A stretch of 52,617 bases of DNA from Desulfobacterales bacterium (GTDB taxonomy: Bacteria; Desulfobacterota; Desulfobacteria; Desulfobacterales; C00003060). The notes beneath the pieces were generated by a model. It was not told where the DNA came from. It was given only the letters and a program-made list of their open reading frames with translations, and made no database searches. Each line of letters begins with the position of its first letter. Within the stretch, counting starts at the first letter, position 1. Both the position numbers and the translations under genes were made by a program. Location of the stretch: the NCBI GenBank assembly GCA_013375375.1, contig JABXJX010000004.1, forward strand, positions 1 through 52,617. The letters are read 5' to 3'. This document shows positions 39,616 to 49,142 of the stretch, in pieces.

Positions 39616-39781
39616 CAATAGGAATGCTGGTCACAACCTCAGTGACTGTATCGACGACGGGCCAAACGCTATCACCGGTTTCAATCGCTGTAGAGCTCGA
39701 AACATTAGTAATCAGAGAGTCGCGGTATTTCTCCGAGTCCTGTAGATAGCGGTTAGTTTCGATTAATGACTTTTTACGCAT
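39581..39781 (-). CDS. Small Fic-inhibitor-like protein, convergent with the fic gene (66 aa)
   Basis: MRKKSLIETNRYLQDSEKYR followed by SLITNVSSSTAIETG. The SSSTAIETG segment resembles the inhibitory S/T-x3-E motif of Fic antitoxins (the E-G/N position is E-T). The frame overlaps the last 35 bases of fic on the opposite strand. An AAGAAGGA lies about 12 bases before ATG on its own strand. No homology was checked, so the link to Fic inhibition is inferred. Confidence 0.5.
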   Translation of the reverse strand: MRKKSLIETNRYLQDSEKYRDSLITNVSSSTAIETGDSVWPVVDTVTEVVTSIPIVTPPKQKATSQ

Positions 39782-40026
39782 AATACAATAAGATCCTTCT
39801 TGGGTAATAACCTCACATATAAATATATAACCTTTCCGGAAAAATATAAAGCCTTTTTATGGTTTTGGGGGTCGGACCACGCCAATTGGTTGAAATGGTT
39901 TTGAAATCGTTGTAAAAAGGGGAGGTTTCTTGGCCTTAGAGGGGCGTTTTCGATAGCAAAAAGCGCGTTCTAAGCGGAGTTGACGATGGGAGTCTTTTCC
40001 TTACAGCCGCACTTCTGACCCCAAAA

Positions 40027-40100
40027 TGGGGGCTCTAAGGTCTGAAAACAGTTATTTTTGGCATGTTTTTGATGATAATTCAGCATGATAGCATGGTCCG
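40027..40100 (+). repeat. Degenerate copy of the dispersed accessory repeat
   Basis: GGCTCTAAGGTCTGAAAAC, TTATTTTTGGCATGTTTTTG and CATGGTCCGACCCTAAAAGA follow the ending of copies 1 and 3, before another accessory gene. The remaining gap 39782-40026 shows no gene. Confidence 0.5.
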
Positions 40101-40111
40101 ACCCTAAAAGA

Positions 40112-40726
40112 ATGACAAACCCTAATATCGCATGGTTTCGGTTTTACGAAGAATTAAATGATTTTCTTCCGGCTGATAAAAGAAAAATTGCATTCCCTTA
40201 TAAATTTTCCGGCAGTCCATCAGTAAAGGATGTTATTGAAGCAATCGGCGTGCCGCACACAGAAGTTGATCTCATCCTGATCAACGGCAATTCAGTGAAA
40301 TTTGACCATAAACTTTCTCATGGCGATCATATCTCGGTTTACCCTGTTTTTGAAAACCTGGACATATCTCATGTCACCCGGCTGAGGCCAAAACCCCTGC
40401 GCAAAACCCGTTTTATAGTGGATGTGCATCTCGGCAGGCTGGCACAACTGCTTCGTATGCTCGGTTTTGATACTCTTTACAAAAACAATTACAAAAATGA
40501 AGAGATTATTACAGAAGCGCTTACGCAAAAACGAATTATCCTGACGCGTGACCCTGGTCTTTTGAAAAACAGGTCCATAACACACGGCTATCTGATAAGG
40601 GGAACAGATCCCCATGAACAGGCTCGTGAAGTGATCTGCCGGTTTGATCTGTATTCACAGGCAAAACCGTTTATTCGATGCAACTCGAGACAAAATAAAG
40701 GGGTCAAGTCTACGTTTGACTCTTAG
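40112..40726 (+). CDS. Mut7-C RNase with N-terminal ubiquitin-like (MoaD/ThiS-type) domain, C-terminus replaced
   Basis: Residues 1-90 read as a beta-grasp domain (FRFYEELNDFLPADKRK, DLILINGNSVKFDHKLSHGD). Residues about 95-190 are the Mut7-C PIN-like RNase: RFIVDVHLGRLAQLLRMLGF, RIILTRDPGLL. The family normally ends with a zinc-binding RCxxC...CPxCG region; here the sequence stops at PFIRCNSRQNKGVKSTFDS, whose last codons come from the GGGGTCAAGTCTACGTTTGA element at 40700. The zinc region is therefore lost. ATG 40112 is chosen over 40085, as the first nine codons come from a repeat ending. Confidence 0.78.
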   Translation: MTNPNIAWFRFYEELNDFLPADKRKIAFPYKFSGSPSVKDVIEAIGVPHTEVDLILINGNSVKFDHKLSHGDHISVYPVFENLDISHVTRLRPKPLRKTRFIVDVHLGRLAQLLRMLGFDTLYKNNYKNEEIITEALTQKRIILTRDPGLLKNRSITHGYLIRGTDPHEQAREVICRFDLYSQAKPFIRCNSRQNKGVKSTFDS

Positions 40727-40792
40727 TGGTAAACTGGGGGAGTGGTAAACTGGGGGTCAAATCTTTAAACGTTAGAATTTGAAAGGAATCAA

Positions 40793-41968
40793 ATGATGGA
40801 ACAGATAAGGGCACTTAACGTAGCCATTGTGGGTGGTGGTCCTGGGTGTAAGGCGATCATGGATATGATATTTGCCGAAAAACTCAGCCAGCTTCAAATG
40901 AAGCTCATTGGCGTCGCGTGTACCAATCCTGAGGCTGTGGGCTACCGTTACGCCCAGGAAAAGGGAATTTTTACAACAAAAGATTACCGTGACCTGTACA
41001 AGCTAAAAGATCTTGATATGATTATCGAGCTGACGGGTCGTGAACAGATAGCCAATGAGATCTTTGAAACCATACCACACCACGTCCGAGTGATGGACCA
41101 CGTTACTGCCCGTCTGTTCTGGGATATCTTTCAGATTCAGGAAGAAAGAATTGACGAGCGCAAACGGACCGAGGGGGAGTTGAGGAGACACCGCGACCAT
41201 TTGGACGAGTTAGTCAAGGAGCGGACTGCCGAACTAATAACAGCCAACGAACAACTTCAACGGGAAATCATTGAGCGCAAGCAGCAGGAGGAGCAGGTTA
41301 AGCAGAAAACGGAATTCCTGAATTTAGTCTTGGAATCCTTACCCCATCCCTTTTGTGTTATTGATGCCTCTGATTACACAATCAGGGTAGCGAATTCTGC
41401 TGCTTATATGGGGCGTTTATCAAAAAACATAACCTGTCATGCCTTTTTACACAAGAGCACAAGATCATGTGGAACGGAAGGACATCCCTGTCCACTTGAA
41501 ATAGTAAAGCAGACCAAACAACCTGTGACGGTAGAACATCTCCACTATGATAAAGATGGAGATCTCAGAAATGTTGAAATTCATGCATACCCAATATACG
41601 ACAGCGAGGGAAATGTCTCCCAAATGATTGAATCCTCGTTGGACATCACCCAACGCAAGCGGGCGGAGGAGGAAAGAGAAAAACTTATTGAAGAACTTCA
41701 AAATGCACTTGCCAAAGTCAAAATATTGAGTGGCTTGCTGCCTATTTGCAGTTCCTGCAAAAAAATACGTGATGACAAAGGCTATTGGAATCAGATAGAG
41801 GCTTATATTAGGGACCATTCTGACGCTGAATTTAGTCACAGTATTTGCCCTGAATGTGCGAAAAAACTTTATCCCCAACTTTACGAAACGGAAAGAATGA
41901 TGGGACAGGATCAAAGAAGCGGGCTTGACCGGAGAAGCGGTAAAGAGCGAAGAACCGCTGGTTCATGA
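40793..41968 (+). CDS. Rossmann-PAS sensory protein with degenerate zinc-finger-like end
   Basis: 391 residues. The N-terminus is a nucleotide-binding Rossmann domain (VAIVGGGPGCKAIMDMIF, then the Asp-lacking strand MKLIGVACTNPE), about residues 1-115. A coiled coil (about 118-175) leads to a PAS domain (about 176-290, with the Cys pair CGTEGHPCPLEI). The C-terminus has LLPICSSCKKIRDDKGYWNQ and CPECAKKLYP, a segment common at the end of sensory proteins in this group, then a charged end with RRSGKERR. There is no kinase or output domain. A cytosolic redox or ligand sensor is likely; output unknown. Confidence 0.82.
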   Translation: MMEQIRALNVAIVGGGPGCKAIMDMIFAEKLSQLQMKLIGVACTNPEAVGYRYAQEKGIFTTKDYRDLYKLKDLDMIIELTGREQIANEIFETIPHHVRVMDHVTARLFWDIFQIQEERIDERKRTEGELRRHRDHLDELVKERTAELITANEQLQREIIERKQQEEQVKQKTEFLNLVLESLPHPFCVIDASDYTIRVANSAAYMGRLSKNITCHAFLHKSTRSCGTEGHPCPLEIVKQTKQPVTVEHLHYDKDGDLRNVEIHAYPIYDSEGNVSQMIESSLDITQRKRAEEEREKLIEELQNALAKVKILSGLLPICSSCKKIRDDKGYWNQIEAYIRDHSDAEFSHSICPECAKKLYPQLYETERMMGQDQRSGLDRRSGKERRTAGS

Positions 41969-42022
41969 TTTCATTATTTTGAGCAAAGGGAGCGGGGTCA
42001 AATTTTAGCCTTTAGCTTTTTT

Positions 42023-42421
42023 TCAATCGACTTCAAAACCAAGCTCCTTAAGCTTCGTGGCTAATGCATGTGGGCTAAATGGTTTCAGAAGGTAATCATC
42101 ACACCCTAAGTGAGCACAACTCATAACAGTATCTGGATCTGAATGCGCAGTTACCATCAATATTTTTACCTGCTTGCGCCCTGGAACTTTGTTTTCTTCT
42201 TCTATCCTCCTGATTTCAGACAAGACCTTTTTTCCGTCCATTTCAGGCATAGTGATGTCAAGGGTTATCAGGTCAAATGGCCTCCAGTTTTCCCAGGCAT
42301 TTTTAAAGGCGGTTATTGCTGCACTCCCGCGTTCAACTACCTCACACTTCCCAAACTTGCCCAACATCTTTTTCATCTTATTTCTGCTAACAAGTTCATC
42401 ATCAACAACAAGAATTCTCAT
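42023..42421 (-). CDS. Single-domain response regulator
   Basis: 132 residues: Asp7/Asp8 in ILVVDDE, the phosphorylated Asp55 in LITLDITMPEMDG, Thr in MVTAHSD, and Lys in YLLKPFS. It has no output domain. It starts 23 bases after the stop of the hybrid kinase (same strand), so it is probably its phosphorelay partner. Translation starts at ATG 42421. Confidence 0.9.
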   Translation of the reverse strand: MRILVVDDELVSRNKMKKMLGKFGKCEVVERGSAAITAFKNAWENWRPFDLITLDITMPEMDGKKVLSEIRRIEEENKVPGRKQVKILMVTAHSDPDTVMSCAHLGCDDYLLKPFSPHALATKLKELGFEVD

Positions 42422-42444
42422 CTTACTGCCCCGCTTTTTTCGGT

Positions 42445-45066
42445 CTACCTTCTACCCTTAGCATAAACCTCTAAGCGATGAAACTCTTTTTCAAGTCTTT
42501 CGAGGATCTCAATGCCTTCTTCTAAGACACCTGATTTTCCGATATTTTCAAGTTCATAAGCAATCCCGGAAAGCTCATTAGCAGTCAGGTTTGCCGCACC
42601 GCCTTTAATGGAATGTGCCTCTGTGTTGACTAGCTCGGCATCCCCATCGGATATGGCCTGGCGGATGGTTCCTATCTGAGCCTTGCCATTCTTTAGAAAA
42701 CCCTCCAGGATCTCCATCAAAAATTCCTTGTCCCCCTCGAATTCCTCTAAAGCCTCTTCGAAATTCATTGGGGCATCCTCTTCTATGATTTCACCCTTTG
42801 GTTGGTCCTGCCCGGACTCTTGCCTTGATCCCGATTTTGACCTCACCCACTTGTCCACCATGGCCAAGAGGTCTTCCCTCCTCAAGGGCTTGGAGATATA
42901 GTCATCCATTCCCGCCTCCACGCACCTTTCTCTATGGCTTTTCGTGGCGTGTGCCGTCATAGCGACAATCGGAACCCTTTGCGATCTGGCTGAAAGCTCT
43001 ACGTCCTGCGCTTTTTTTAGCTTTGCCTCCAAATTCCGGATTGTCGTTGTCGCCTCATATCCGTCCATCACGGGCATCTGTATGTCCATCAGGATGAGAT
43101 CGTAATGTTTCCGTTTATACGCGTCCACTGCGTGCTGGCCGTCCTCCGCCAAATCGACTCGATACCCTGCTCCATTTAGATGTCTTACGGCCACCTGCTG
43201 ATTGGTCGGGTAGTCCTCGGCTAAAAGGATATGGACCTCTTTCTTATGCTCCGCGGTTATGGTATGTTTGCAAACCAGTTTCGGGACAGCTTGCGCCTCC
43301 TCTTCCGTGGAAATACCCAAAACCGATACAATCGCATTACGAAAATCATCCCATTTAATCGGCTTGGTCAAATACCACTCAATTCCCATATCGCTGCATC
43401 TTTTGCCGTCTCTCTTCCTTCCAACGGGGATGAGAGCTATTATCGGCACTCCTTTCAAAGTCTCGTTTGCCCTGATTTCTCTGACCAGATCAAAACCGCT
43501 CATCTGAGGCATATCAATATCCGTCAAAATCAAGTTGAAGGGGACTTTTGATGAAACAGACTCCCTGAGAATGGATAGGGCCTCTCTCCCGCCAGGCGCC
43601 TCCACAGGTAGGCAGTTCCAGGACCTGAGATACTCCATCAGGATAAATCGGCTGGTCCGGTTGTCATCCACCACCAGGACCCTAAAATCACTCAGATCAA
43701 GCTCTTCTCTTGCCAGAATAGCTTCCTGACCTGTTTCTTTGGTAAAGACTGCGGTAAACCAGAAAGTGCTTCCCTTCCCTTCCTCGCTCTCTACACCAAT
43801 GTCGCCTCCCATCAGTTCTGCCAACTGTTTGGATATGGTGGTCCCCAACCCGGTCCCTCCGTATCTCCTGGTAGTTGAGCTATCTGCCTGGGTGAAGCTT
43901 TCGAAGATTGCTGTCAGTTTGTCTTTTGGTATCCCGATGCCTGTATCCTTCACCGAAAAACGGATCTTAACCCTGTCTCCCAGGTCTTCAGCTATCTCTG
44001 CCTTGATGTATATCTCGCCCTTGTGTGTAAACTTCAGGGCGTTTTCCGCCAGATTTTTCATTATCTGTCCCAGGCGGCCCGGGTCGCCAGTTAGCCTGCA
44101 TGGAATGTCGGGAGATAGAAAGCAGACAAGATTAAGCCCTCTTTGTTCTGCCCTGATTGCAATAGCGTCAGCCAAATCCTCAAACGTGATTTTCAGGTCA
44201 AATGGAATCTTCTCAAGCTCTAACTTCCCAGCCTCTATCTTGGAAACATCAAGAATGTCATTGATAATACTCCGCAAGAAGTCGGCCTCTGTGTTAATTG
44301 TATGAAGGATGCCCCTCTGATTATGATCAATGTCAGCCTCCATAGCCAATTCTGTCATGCCGATGATCCCGTGTATAGGTGTCCTTATCTCATGACTCAT
44401 ATTGGCCAGAAACTCGGTCTTGGCCCGACTGGCTGCTTCGGCGACTTCTTTGGCGCGTTTTAGCTGTTGAGTCCTTTCTTTTACCTGTTGTTCAAGTTCA
44501 AGATTATATGCCCTGATTCTTTGATAGAGTATGGCATTTTCAGCTGTCAGAGAAGTGTTCAACAGGGCTATGGATAGTAGATCCAAGGCCTCGTGATTGA
44601 TCTGCTCCCGGCTCATGGAAAGTTGCCCCAGGAACATTCCCAGGACACGGTTTTCGGTGGCAAGAGAATGAAGGAGAATATCTCCCTCATTTTCTATTCC
44701 CAGTGTATTAACTATTACAGGTGCAGTCTGGCGCAAGGCCCAGGAAAATGTCCCATTCTTTATCTGGAGCTCCGCCTCTTTTTCCGCTTCAACGCGCAAG
44801 TGCTGCGGGTAGACGTATTCACAGGCCAGTTCAATCAAGTCGTCTTTAAAGAGGAAAAAGCCGGCCAGCTTGAACTCAATCAGTTGTGAGATATGTTCGA
44901 GGTTTTCTATTAAGACAGTCCTGACGTCATGTTCTATGTTAATCTTTTTCTGGAAGAAAACTATCGAACGAACAGTTTTAAGGGAAGAATTGACTTTTCG
45001 GTTCGCTTCTTCTAGGTATGCGATCCTATTTTGAAGGTTTTCTATACTAATCTTGTCCATATCCAT
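42445..45066 (-). CDS. Hybrid histidine kinase: GAF-HisKA-HATPase-REC-REC-HPt
   Basis: 873 residues. Order: N-terminal coil and GAF-like sensor (about 1-185); coil; HisKA with His225 in NMSHEIRTP; HATPase with [20 protein letters not shown] and [14 protein letters not shown]1 (about 460-580, [11 protein letters not shown]); REC2 (about 605-745, [12 protein letters not shown] and [12 protein letters not shown]); and an HPt domain whose His818 lies in [10 protein letters not shown]. All phosphorelay residues are present. No membrane segments, so it is cytosolic. Expected flow: kinase His225 to a REC, then HPt, then the adjacent single-domain regulator. Confidence 0.93.
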   Translation of the reverse strand: MDMDKISIENLQNRIAYLEEANRKVNSSLKTVRSIVFFQKKINIEHDVRTVLIENLEHISQLIEFKLAGFFLFKDDLIELACEYVYPQHLRVEAEKEAELQIKNGTFSWALRQTAPVIVNTLGIENEGDILLHSLATENRVLGMFLGQLSMSREQINHEALDLLSIALLNTSLTAENAILYQRIRAYNLELEQQVKERTQQLKRAKEVAEAASRAKTEFLANMSHEIRTPIHGIIGMTELAMEADIDHNQRGILHTINTEADFLRSIINDILDVSKIEAGKLELEKIPFDLKITFEDLADAIAIRAEQRGLNLVCFLSPDIPCRLTGDPGRLGQIMKNLAENALKFTHKGEIYIKAEIAEDLGDRVKIRFSVKDTGIGIPKDKLTAIFESFTQADSSTTRRYGGTGLGTTISKQLAELMGGDIGVESEEGKGSTFWFTAVFTKETGQEAILAREELDLSDFRVLVVDDNRTSRFILMEYLRSWNCLPVEAPGGREALSILRESVSSKVPFNLILTDIDMPQMSGFDLVREIRANETLKGVPIIALIPVGRKRDGKRCSDMGIEWYLTKPIKWDDFRNAIVSVLGISTEEEAQAVPKLVCKHTITAEHKKEVHILLAEDYPTNQQVAVRHLNGAGYRVDLAEDGQHAVDAYKRKHYDLILMDIQMPVMDGYEATTTIRNLEAKLKKAQDVELSARSQRVPIVAMTAHATKSHRERCVEAGMDDYISKPLRREDLLAMVDKWVRSKSGSRQESGQDQPKGEIIEEDAPMNFEEALEEFEGDKEFLMEILEGFLKNGKAQIGTIRQAISDGDAELVNTEAHSIKGGAANLTANELSGIAYELENIGKSGVLEEGIEILERLEKEFHRLEVYAKGRR

Positions 45067-45106
45067 GCTTACCTACAAATTCTTTATTTGAAAGTTTTCA
45101 ATACCG

Positions 45107-45976
45107 TTACTTTTTAACCAGCATGAAGTCGGCTATGTTTTCAAACTGCTCATGCATTTTTTCCATAGCAAGCTCCAGCACGCTCATCTTCAAGCCGAGA
45201 CGTTCCCGCACGTATGGATTCAAGGGTGGAATGAACTGCTCCCCGCTGGAGCCGAGGCCGCTTGCATGTGTGATGATATCGGCGACATGAACCACATCCG
45301 CAAGGCTGGAAAACTGGCCCTGACTTTCCGTGTCGTGGTGGAACCCCACGGCATTCACAAGCGAGGATGGAAGATGCCAGTGAAGCATGAGCTGTTTCCC
45401 CACCTCTGCGTGCGTAAACCCGAATACGGCTATTTCCGCTTCGGTCACCAAGCAATTTTGCTCTTTCACCATCGTGAAGACATCATTATATTGTTCAGGG
45501 CAACTTTCCAGGAGTACCATGCGACCGATATCGTGCATCAGTCCAGCCACGAAGAACCTCTCCGGGACCTCCTCCCTTTTATAGATGGCCAGTACCCGGC
45601 CCGCTATTCCGCACACCACACAGTGCTTCCAGAAATCCTGCACACTCAAGGAGGCGTTATTGCCCAGCCCTTTGAACATGTTTAACAGGGACGTACCGAC
45701 CGCAAGCTCCCTCAGCTGCCTGAAACCTATGATGGTTACAGCCCGGGACACCGTCTCGATCTTGCCTGGAAAGCCGTAAAAGGCAGAATTGACCAGCCCG
45801 AGCAGCTTGGCAGTGAGGACCTGGTCCGCTGATATCACCCTACCGAGATCGGCAGCACAGCTCCAGGGGTCGTTTAAGATCTCCGTTACTTTGGTAACCA
45901 CGGTCGGAATACTCGGGATGCTCTTCAGCCCGCGTATTACTCTATCTATCGCGATCTCATCCGGTTTCTTTTTCAT
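45107..45976 (-). CDS. HDOD domain protein
   Basis: 289 residues with the HDOD signature: LKSIPSIPTVVTKVTEIL, VNSAFYGFPGKIETVSRAVT, and degenerate HD-type residues (HDIGRMVLLE, GFTHAEVGKQLMLHWHLP). HDOD proteins act in signalling and chemotaxis-like regulation without nuclease activity. It stands between the 109-aa protein and the hybrid kinase on the same strand, consistent with one operon. Confidence 0.88.
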   Translation of the reverse strand: MKKKPDEIAIDRVIRGLKSIPSIPTVVTKVTEILNDPWSCAADLGRVISADQVLTAKLLGLVNSAFYGFPGKIETVSRAVTIIGFRQLRELAVGTSLLNMFKGLGNNASLSVQDFWKHCVVCGIAGRVLAIYKREEVPERFFVAGLMHDIGRMVLLESCPEQYNDVFTMVKEQNCLVTEAEIAVFGFTHAEVGKQLMLHWHLPSSLVNAVGFHHDTESQGQFSSLADVVHVADIITHASGLGSSGEQFIPPLNPYVRERLGLKMSVLELAMEKMHEQFENIADFMLVKK

Positions 45977-45977
45977 T

Positions 45978-46307
45978 TCACAAGCTGTGTATTTTCCTTT
46001 TCTTTACCAGTCTGTATATCTCGGCTATGAGAGGGTCTTCCATGTTGGTCTTTTGGAAGAGATTTGCCAGTTCGCGTTCTATGAGCACGTTTGTTTCCTC
46101 GGCTATTAAATCTGGTCCTTTCTCTTCCAGGCTGGTCGGGCTGATACCTACAATCTTCGCCTCTGTTACCCCCCAGGCCTTTAAGGCCATGAGATGCTTT
46201 TCAGTTAACGTGATGCCGGCATCGATCAGCATAGTTCCCTGGAAGTTGACGACACCCTCCTCCAGTACCATGCCTGCTTGAATATCGTTGATGTTCAAAA
46301 TCCCCAT
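45978..46307 (-). CDS. Small signalling-associated protein (109 aa)
   Basis: An internal ATG at 46307 is preferred (MGILNINDIQAGMVLEEGVV, with AGGGGGC about 13 bases before it on this strand). The longer frame to 46430 adds residues without an RBS. The pattern resembles the short domains beside HDOD genes, with a beta-hairpin 'DIQAGMVL...GVVNFQGTMLIDAGITLTEKHL' broken here as two parts, as seen next to HD-GYP proteins. It abuts the HDOD gene by one base; function unknown. Confidence 0.65.
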   Translation of the reverse strand: MGILNINDIQAGMVLEEGVVNFQGTMLIDAGITLTEKHLMALKAWGVTEAKIVGISPTSLEEKGPDLIAEETNVLIERELANLFQKTNMEDPLIAEIYRLVKKRKIHSL

Positions 46308-46604
46308 CGGATATATCGCCCCCTGCCGACCCCTAAACAATTTCAAATTTCTCGGATAACCAACTCTTGTAATCCGTTTAACGACAAAACCTTTTGCCAA
46401 AACAGTATAAATAATGATAAAATGTAGCACGTTTCATGCCAGCTCGTTTCTGAGGCAGAATTCCAAAAAATAATGGTCTGTTATGGGATATCGTGAGAAT
46501 TGTAGGTGGGTTATGAAACAGAGGTTTTTTAAAGCGATTACCCTGGGTGTCAGAAATCTGACGGTAATTTTCAAACGGCCCAGGGTTTTTGGGGAGCAGG
46601 GAAA

Positions 46605-46700
46605 AAAATGGGGACATCCTTTAGTTTTCCAGTTTCCAAGCAATCCTCTTAGAGCAGGTTCATGATGGCAAGAAGAAGGGTTTCGAAAGAGCAAAGTGCC
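46605..46700 (+). repeat. Truncated basic-ORF-repeat fragment
   Basis: CCTTTAGTTTTCCAGTTTCC, TCATGATGGCAAGAAGAAGG and TCGAAAGAGCAAAGTGCC match elements at 37370 and 17040. It ends just before the PEBP gene. The rest of 46308-46604 holds no gene. Confidence 0.7.
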
Positions 46701-46713
46701 AGAGGGTGTTCTT

Positions 46714-47322
46714 ATGAGTTGTGTAGTACGTAATGTTGCAAAGCTATGTTTGGCAGGATGTATGGGGTTTTTCATAGGCTTCGGTAGTTTCGGATATGCA
46801 TCAGAAAAGGGTTCCCATTATACAGACGCAAAAAAAGGAGAGGTAACAATGACCCTGACAATCACATCCCCGGTATTCTCACACAACGGAAAGATTCCCA
46901 TGCGTTATACCTGTGACGGTGAGGATGTTTCACCTGCCCTGGAGTGGTCTGGCCTACCCGAAGGAACTAAGAGTGTTGTTCTGATTGTAGACGATCCCGA
47001 TGCTCCTGACCCTGCCGCACCTAAAATGACGTGGGTGCACTGGGTACTTTATAATATCTCTCCCGGTGCCCCTGGGTTGTCGGAAGGTGTGAGATCGAAG
47101 GATCTTCCCGAGGGAACTAAAGAAGGGCTCAACGACTGGAAACGGACTGGATACGGCGGACCCTGTCCGCCAATCGGCCGTCATCGTTACTTTCACAAGC
47201 TCTATGCCCTGGATGTTGTTCTTCCAGATCTGGGTAAGCCGACCAAAGGAGAGCTTGAAAAGGCAATGGAGGGACATATTCTCTTGAAAGCAGAATTAGT
47301 CGGAACTTACCAGCGCTCTTGA
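46714..47322 (+). CDS. PEBP-family (YbhB/YbcL-like) protein with possible dual starts
   Basis: From ATG 46714 the protein has an export signal (NVAKLCLAGCMGFFIGFGSF, then YASEKG) and a PEBP core: CDGEDVSPALEWSGLP, VVLIVDDPDAPDP, TWVHWVLYNIS and GYGGPCPPIGRHRYFHKLYAL. An internal ATG at 46849 follows AAAAAAGGAGAGG, a stronger RBS than the AGAGGG at 46701-46706, and would give a cytosolic form of the same domain. Both may be used. GTG 46696 lies in the repeat and is unlikely. PEBP proteins bind phosphorylated ligands; the role in bacteria is unclear. Confidence 0.85.
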   Translation: MSCVVRNVAKLCLAGCMGFFIGFGSFGYASEKGSHYTDAKKGEVTMTLTITSPVFSHNGKIPMRYTCDGEDVSPALEWSGLPEGTKSVVLIVDDPDAPDPAAPKMTWVHWVLYNISPGAPGLSEGVRSKDLPEGTKEGLNDWKRTGYGGPCPPIGRHRYFHKLYALDVVLPDLGKPTKGELEKAMEGHILLKAELVGTYQRS

Positions 47323-47408
47323 TAAGCCCATGGATGTCACGGAGTTTCCGCCCGAACGACCCGGCCGGGATAGATAGATAATAAAGAAAGGAATTTCAGG
47401 AGGTAATT

Positions 47409-48338
47409 ATGGAAAAGGATTTTCATTTCTATGTAACCTATGCCTTGGCGAACAAGGCGGGGTTCAGCAACGACGATTCATATATTATTGCCTATTCCTC
47501 TCAGTACGTAGACGACAATAACGAAAGTCAATATCCCAGGAAAGACGGTCCACCTCAATTTCCATTCGGCATAAAGGTTGACGGCGGATTCTTCCGCCCC
47601 ATTATGACGCAGTCCATGTCCGTGAAATCTCTGGTGTATGAGATTCAAAAGTTTGTTTATGTCCCATTTCATTTCCTGCCTGGCGACAATAATCAGCCAA
47701 TTAACGGAGGCTATAACAAGTACGCCACAACCCCTGACTCCCAAAACGCCCGGAAACTTCTGAAAACTGCATTCGCCACCCGCGATCTTTACAGGATTGG
47801 AATTGCCGTCCACACATTCGCCGACACATGGTCGCATCAGAATTTTACAGGGTATGAGGAAGACTGGAACTCGGTTTTCCACTGGCGCAATCCGTTTCGA
47901 GCTTTAACTCCGAATATCGGCCACGCTGATGTTGGTCACTTGCCGGATGAAATATCCGCGACCTGGAATGATTACCGCCTCGACAAGCCGCATCGGAAGA
48001 GAAACAATCATAAAACAGCGCTTCAGGCCTGCAAGCGCATTTTTCAGGAATTGAGAACCGCACGAAAAGGCGATACTTACTGGACGTATGTAGAAAAGGA
48101 CTTCAGGAGAATAATCAATTCTGAAGATTACGACGACAGAGTCAATAAGGTTAAAGAAGTTCTGGACAAACCGGACCTCAGCTACAAAAGAGATCTGTGG
48201 GTTGATGAGGCCGTCAAAGACCGAGAAGGAGAAGCTTTAGAGGCCTCTGCAAACTTTGAAAACACCCACTGGCATAAATTTCAGTTAGCTGCCAGAGCCC
48301 ACCTGGCGATGGTTATGGATATGTTAAAGGGCTATTGA
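47409..48338 (+). CDS. DUF6765-like conserved protein (309 aa)
   Basis: AGGAGG at 47398-47403 precedes ATG 47409. The pattern MEKDFHFYVTYALANKAGF and IIAYSSQYVDDN, then GIAVHTFADTWSHQNFTG, matches my memory of this conserved family; the conserved His and Asp residues suggest a metal-binding helical fold like zinc phospholipases, but there is no signal peptide. It ends in RAHLAMVMDMLKGY. It forms a small + strand group with the PEBP gene; function unknown. Confidence 0.72.
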   Translation: MEKDFHFYVTYALANKAGFSNDDSYIIAYSSQYVDDNNESQYPRKDGPPQFPFGIKVDGGFFRPIMTQSMSVKSLVYEIQKFVYVPFHFLPGDNNQPINGGYNKYATTPDSQNARKLLKTAFATRDLYRIGIAVHTFADTWSHQNFTGYEEDWNSVFHWRNPFRALTPNIGHADVGHLPDEISATWNDYRLDKPHRKRNNHKTALQACKRIFQELRTARKGDTYWTYVEKDFRRIINSEDYDDRVNKVKEVLDKPDLSYKRDLWVDEAVKDREGEALEASANFENTHWHKFQLAARAHLAMVMDMLKGY

Positions 48339-48348
48339 ATGAAACAAG

Positions 48349-48408
48349 GGTGTCAGACCTGCACATTTAACAAAAATCAGTTTCTGTCAAAAGTGTAGGT
48401 TTGACACC
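48349..48408. repeat. Palindromic-family element GGTGTCAGACC...GGTTTGACACC
   Basis: GGTGTCAGACCTGCACATTT (48349-48368) pairs with AAGTGTAGGTTTGACACC (48391-48408) with a few mismatches; the centre AACAAAAATCAGTTTCTGTC is shared with the half copy at 38771. The gap 48339-48672 also holds no gene. Confidence 0.85.
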
Positions 48409-48672
48409 ATGCCCTTCGATGATCCTCTCCCATTCCCCCGAGGTGAGAGGTAACAAGAAACCGCTTTCTCTCCTGGGCTTTATTGTGTAGGGGGAAGGAA
48501 AGACGAGAGGAAGCGATTGGTGTTGTTTTTGGTATAAACCTTTGATATTCGTGAGGTGAAACTATAACAGGCCAAGGGACGTTGGCAGGTAAAAAGTAGA
48601 AAACAGAGAACCTGTTTGCGTAATGGTAATATCCCGATGTCTTAATTTATCATATTGTAAAGAGGAGGAGAG

Positions 48673-48987
48673 ATGAGTGACATGAGACTTATTACCTGCA
48701 TAGTGCAGAAGGGTAGGGGTGATAAAGTTATTAGTGAGGCAATCAAGGTCGGTGCCCAGGGTGCCACATACTTTACCGGCAAAGGAACCGGGATACGCCA
48801 GTCCCTCGGGATTAAAATAATCCCGGAAAAGGATATTGTTTTCATTGTTACCAAGGGCGAGCAGACCGAAATTGTTTTTGAATCGATGAAAAAAAGCGGC
48901 AACCTGCTTAAATCGGGGCAGGGGTTCGTCTATGTAACCAAGATTGAAAATGCCTTTGGTTTTTTAGAGGATTACCAAAAAAGTTAG
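48673..48987 (+). CDS. P-II-like signalling protein
   Basis: 104 residues with P-II strands (LITCIVQKGRGDKVISEAIK, GAQGATYFTGKGTG, IPEKDIVFIVTKGEQTE). The T-loop region between 35 and 55 is shorter than in GlnB, so it is a P-II-like protein instead of classical nitrogen regulator. AGAGGAGGAGAG precedes ATG 48673. The membrane peptide gene lies 44 bases further, suggesting a membrane partner for it. Confidence 0.85.
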   Translation: MSDMRLITCIVQKGRGDKVISEAIKVGAQGATYFTGKGTGIRQSLGIKIIPEKDIVFIVTKGEQTEIVFESMKKSGNLLKSGQGFVYVTKIENAFGFLEDYQKS

Positions 48988-49031
48988 GGGGAGAGAAGGG
49001 GACGTGGAGATGAAGAAAGGAGGTGACTGGA

Positions 49032-49142
49032 ATGACTCGTGCTTGGTATGAAAATCCTAAAATTATCCTGCTCATAGTTCTTATAGTTCTTTCTCCGGGC
49101 ATTGCTAAGATTGTCACATCTATTGTTAAGGCTATTTTCTAA
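49032..49142 (+). CDS. 36-aa membrane peptide
   Basis: AAAGGAGG at 49016-49023 supports ATG 49032. The peptide has one hydrophobic helix (IILLIVLIVLSPGIAKIV) with a Pro-Gly break, after NPK. It follows the P-II-like gene. Its stop overlaps the stop of the ComEA-like gene by four bases on the opposite strand. It is too short for routine ORF calling but has a strong RBS and sensible topology. Confidence 0.65.
   Translation: MTRAWYENPKIILLIVLIVLSPGIAKIVTSIVKAIF

Noticed and set aside
45152..45685. 177-codon + strand frame
   Set aside because: Antisense to the HDOD gene, which carries the family signature.
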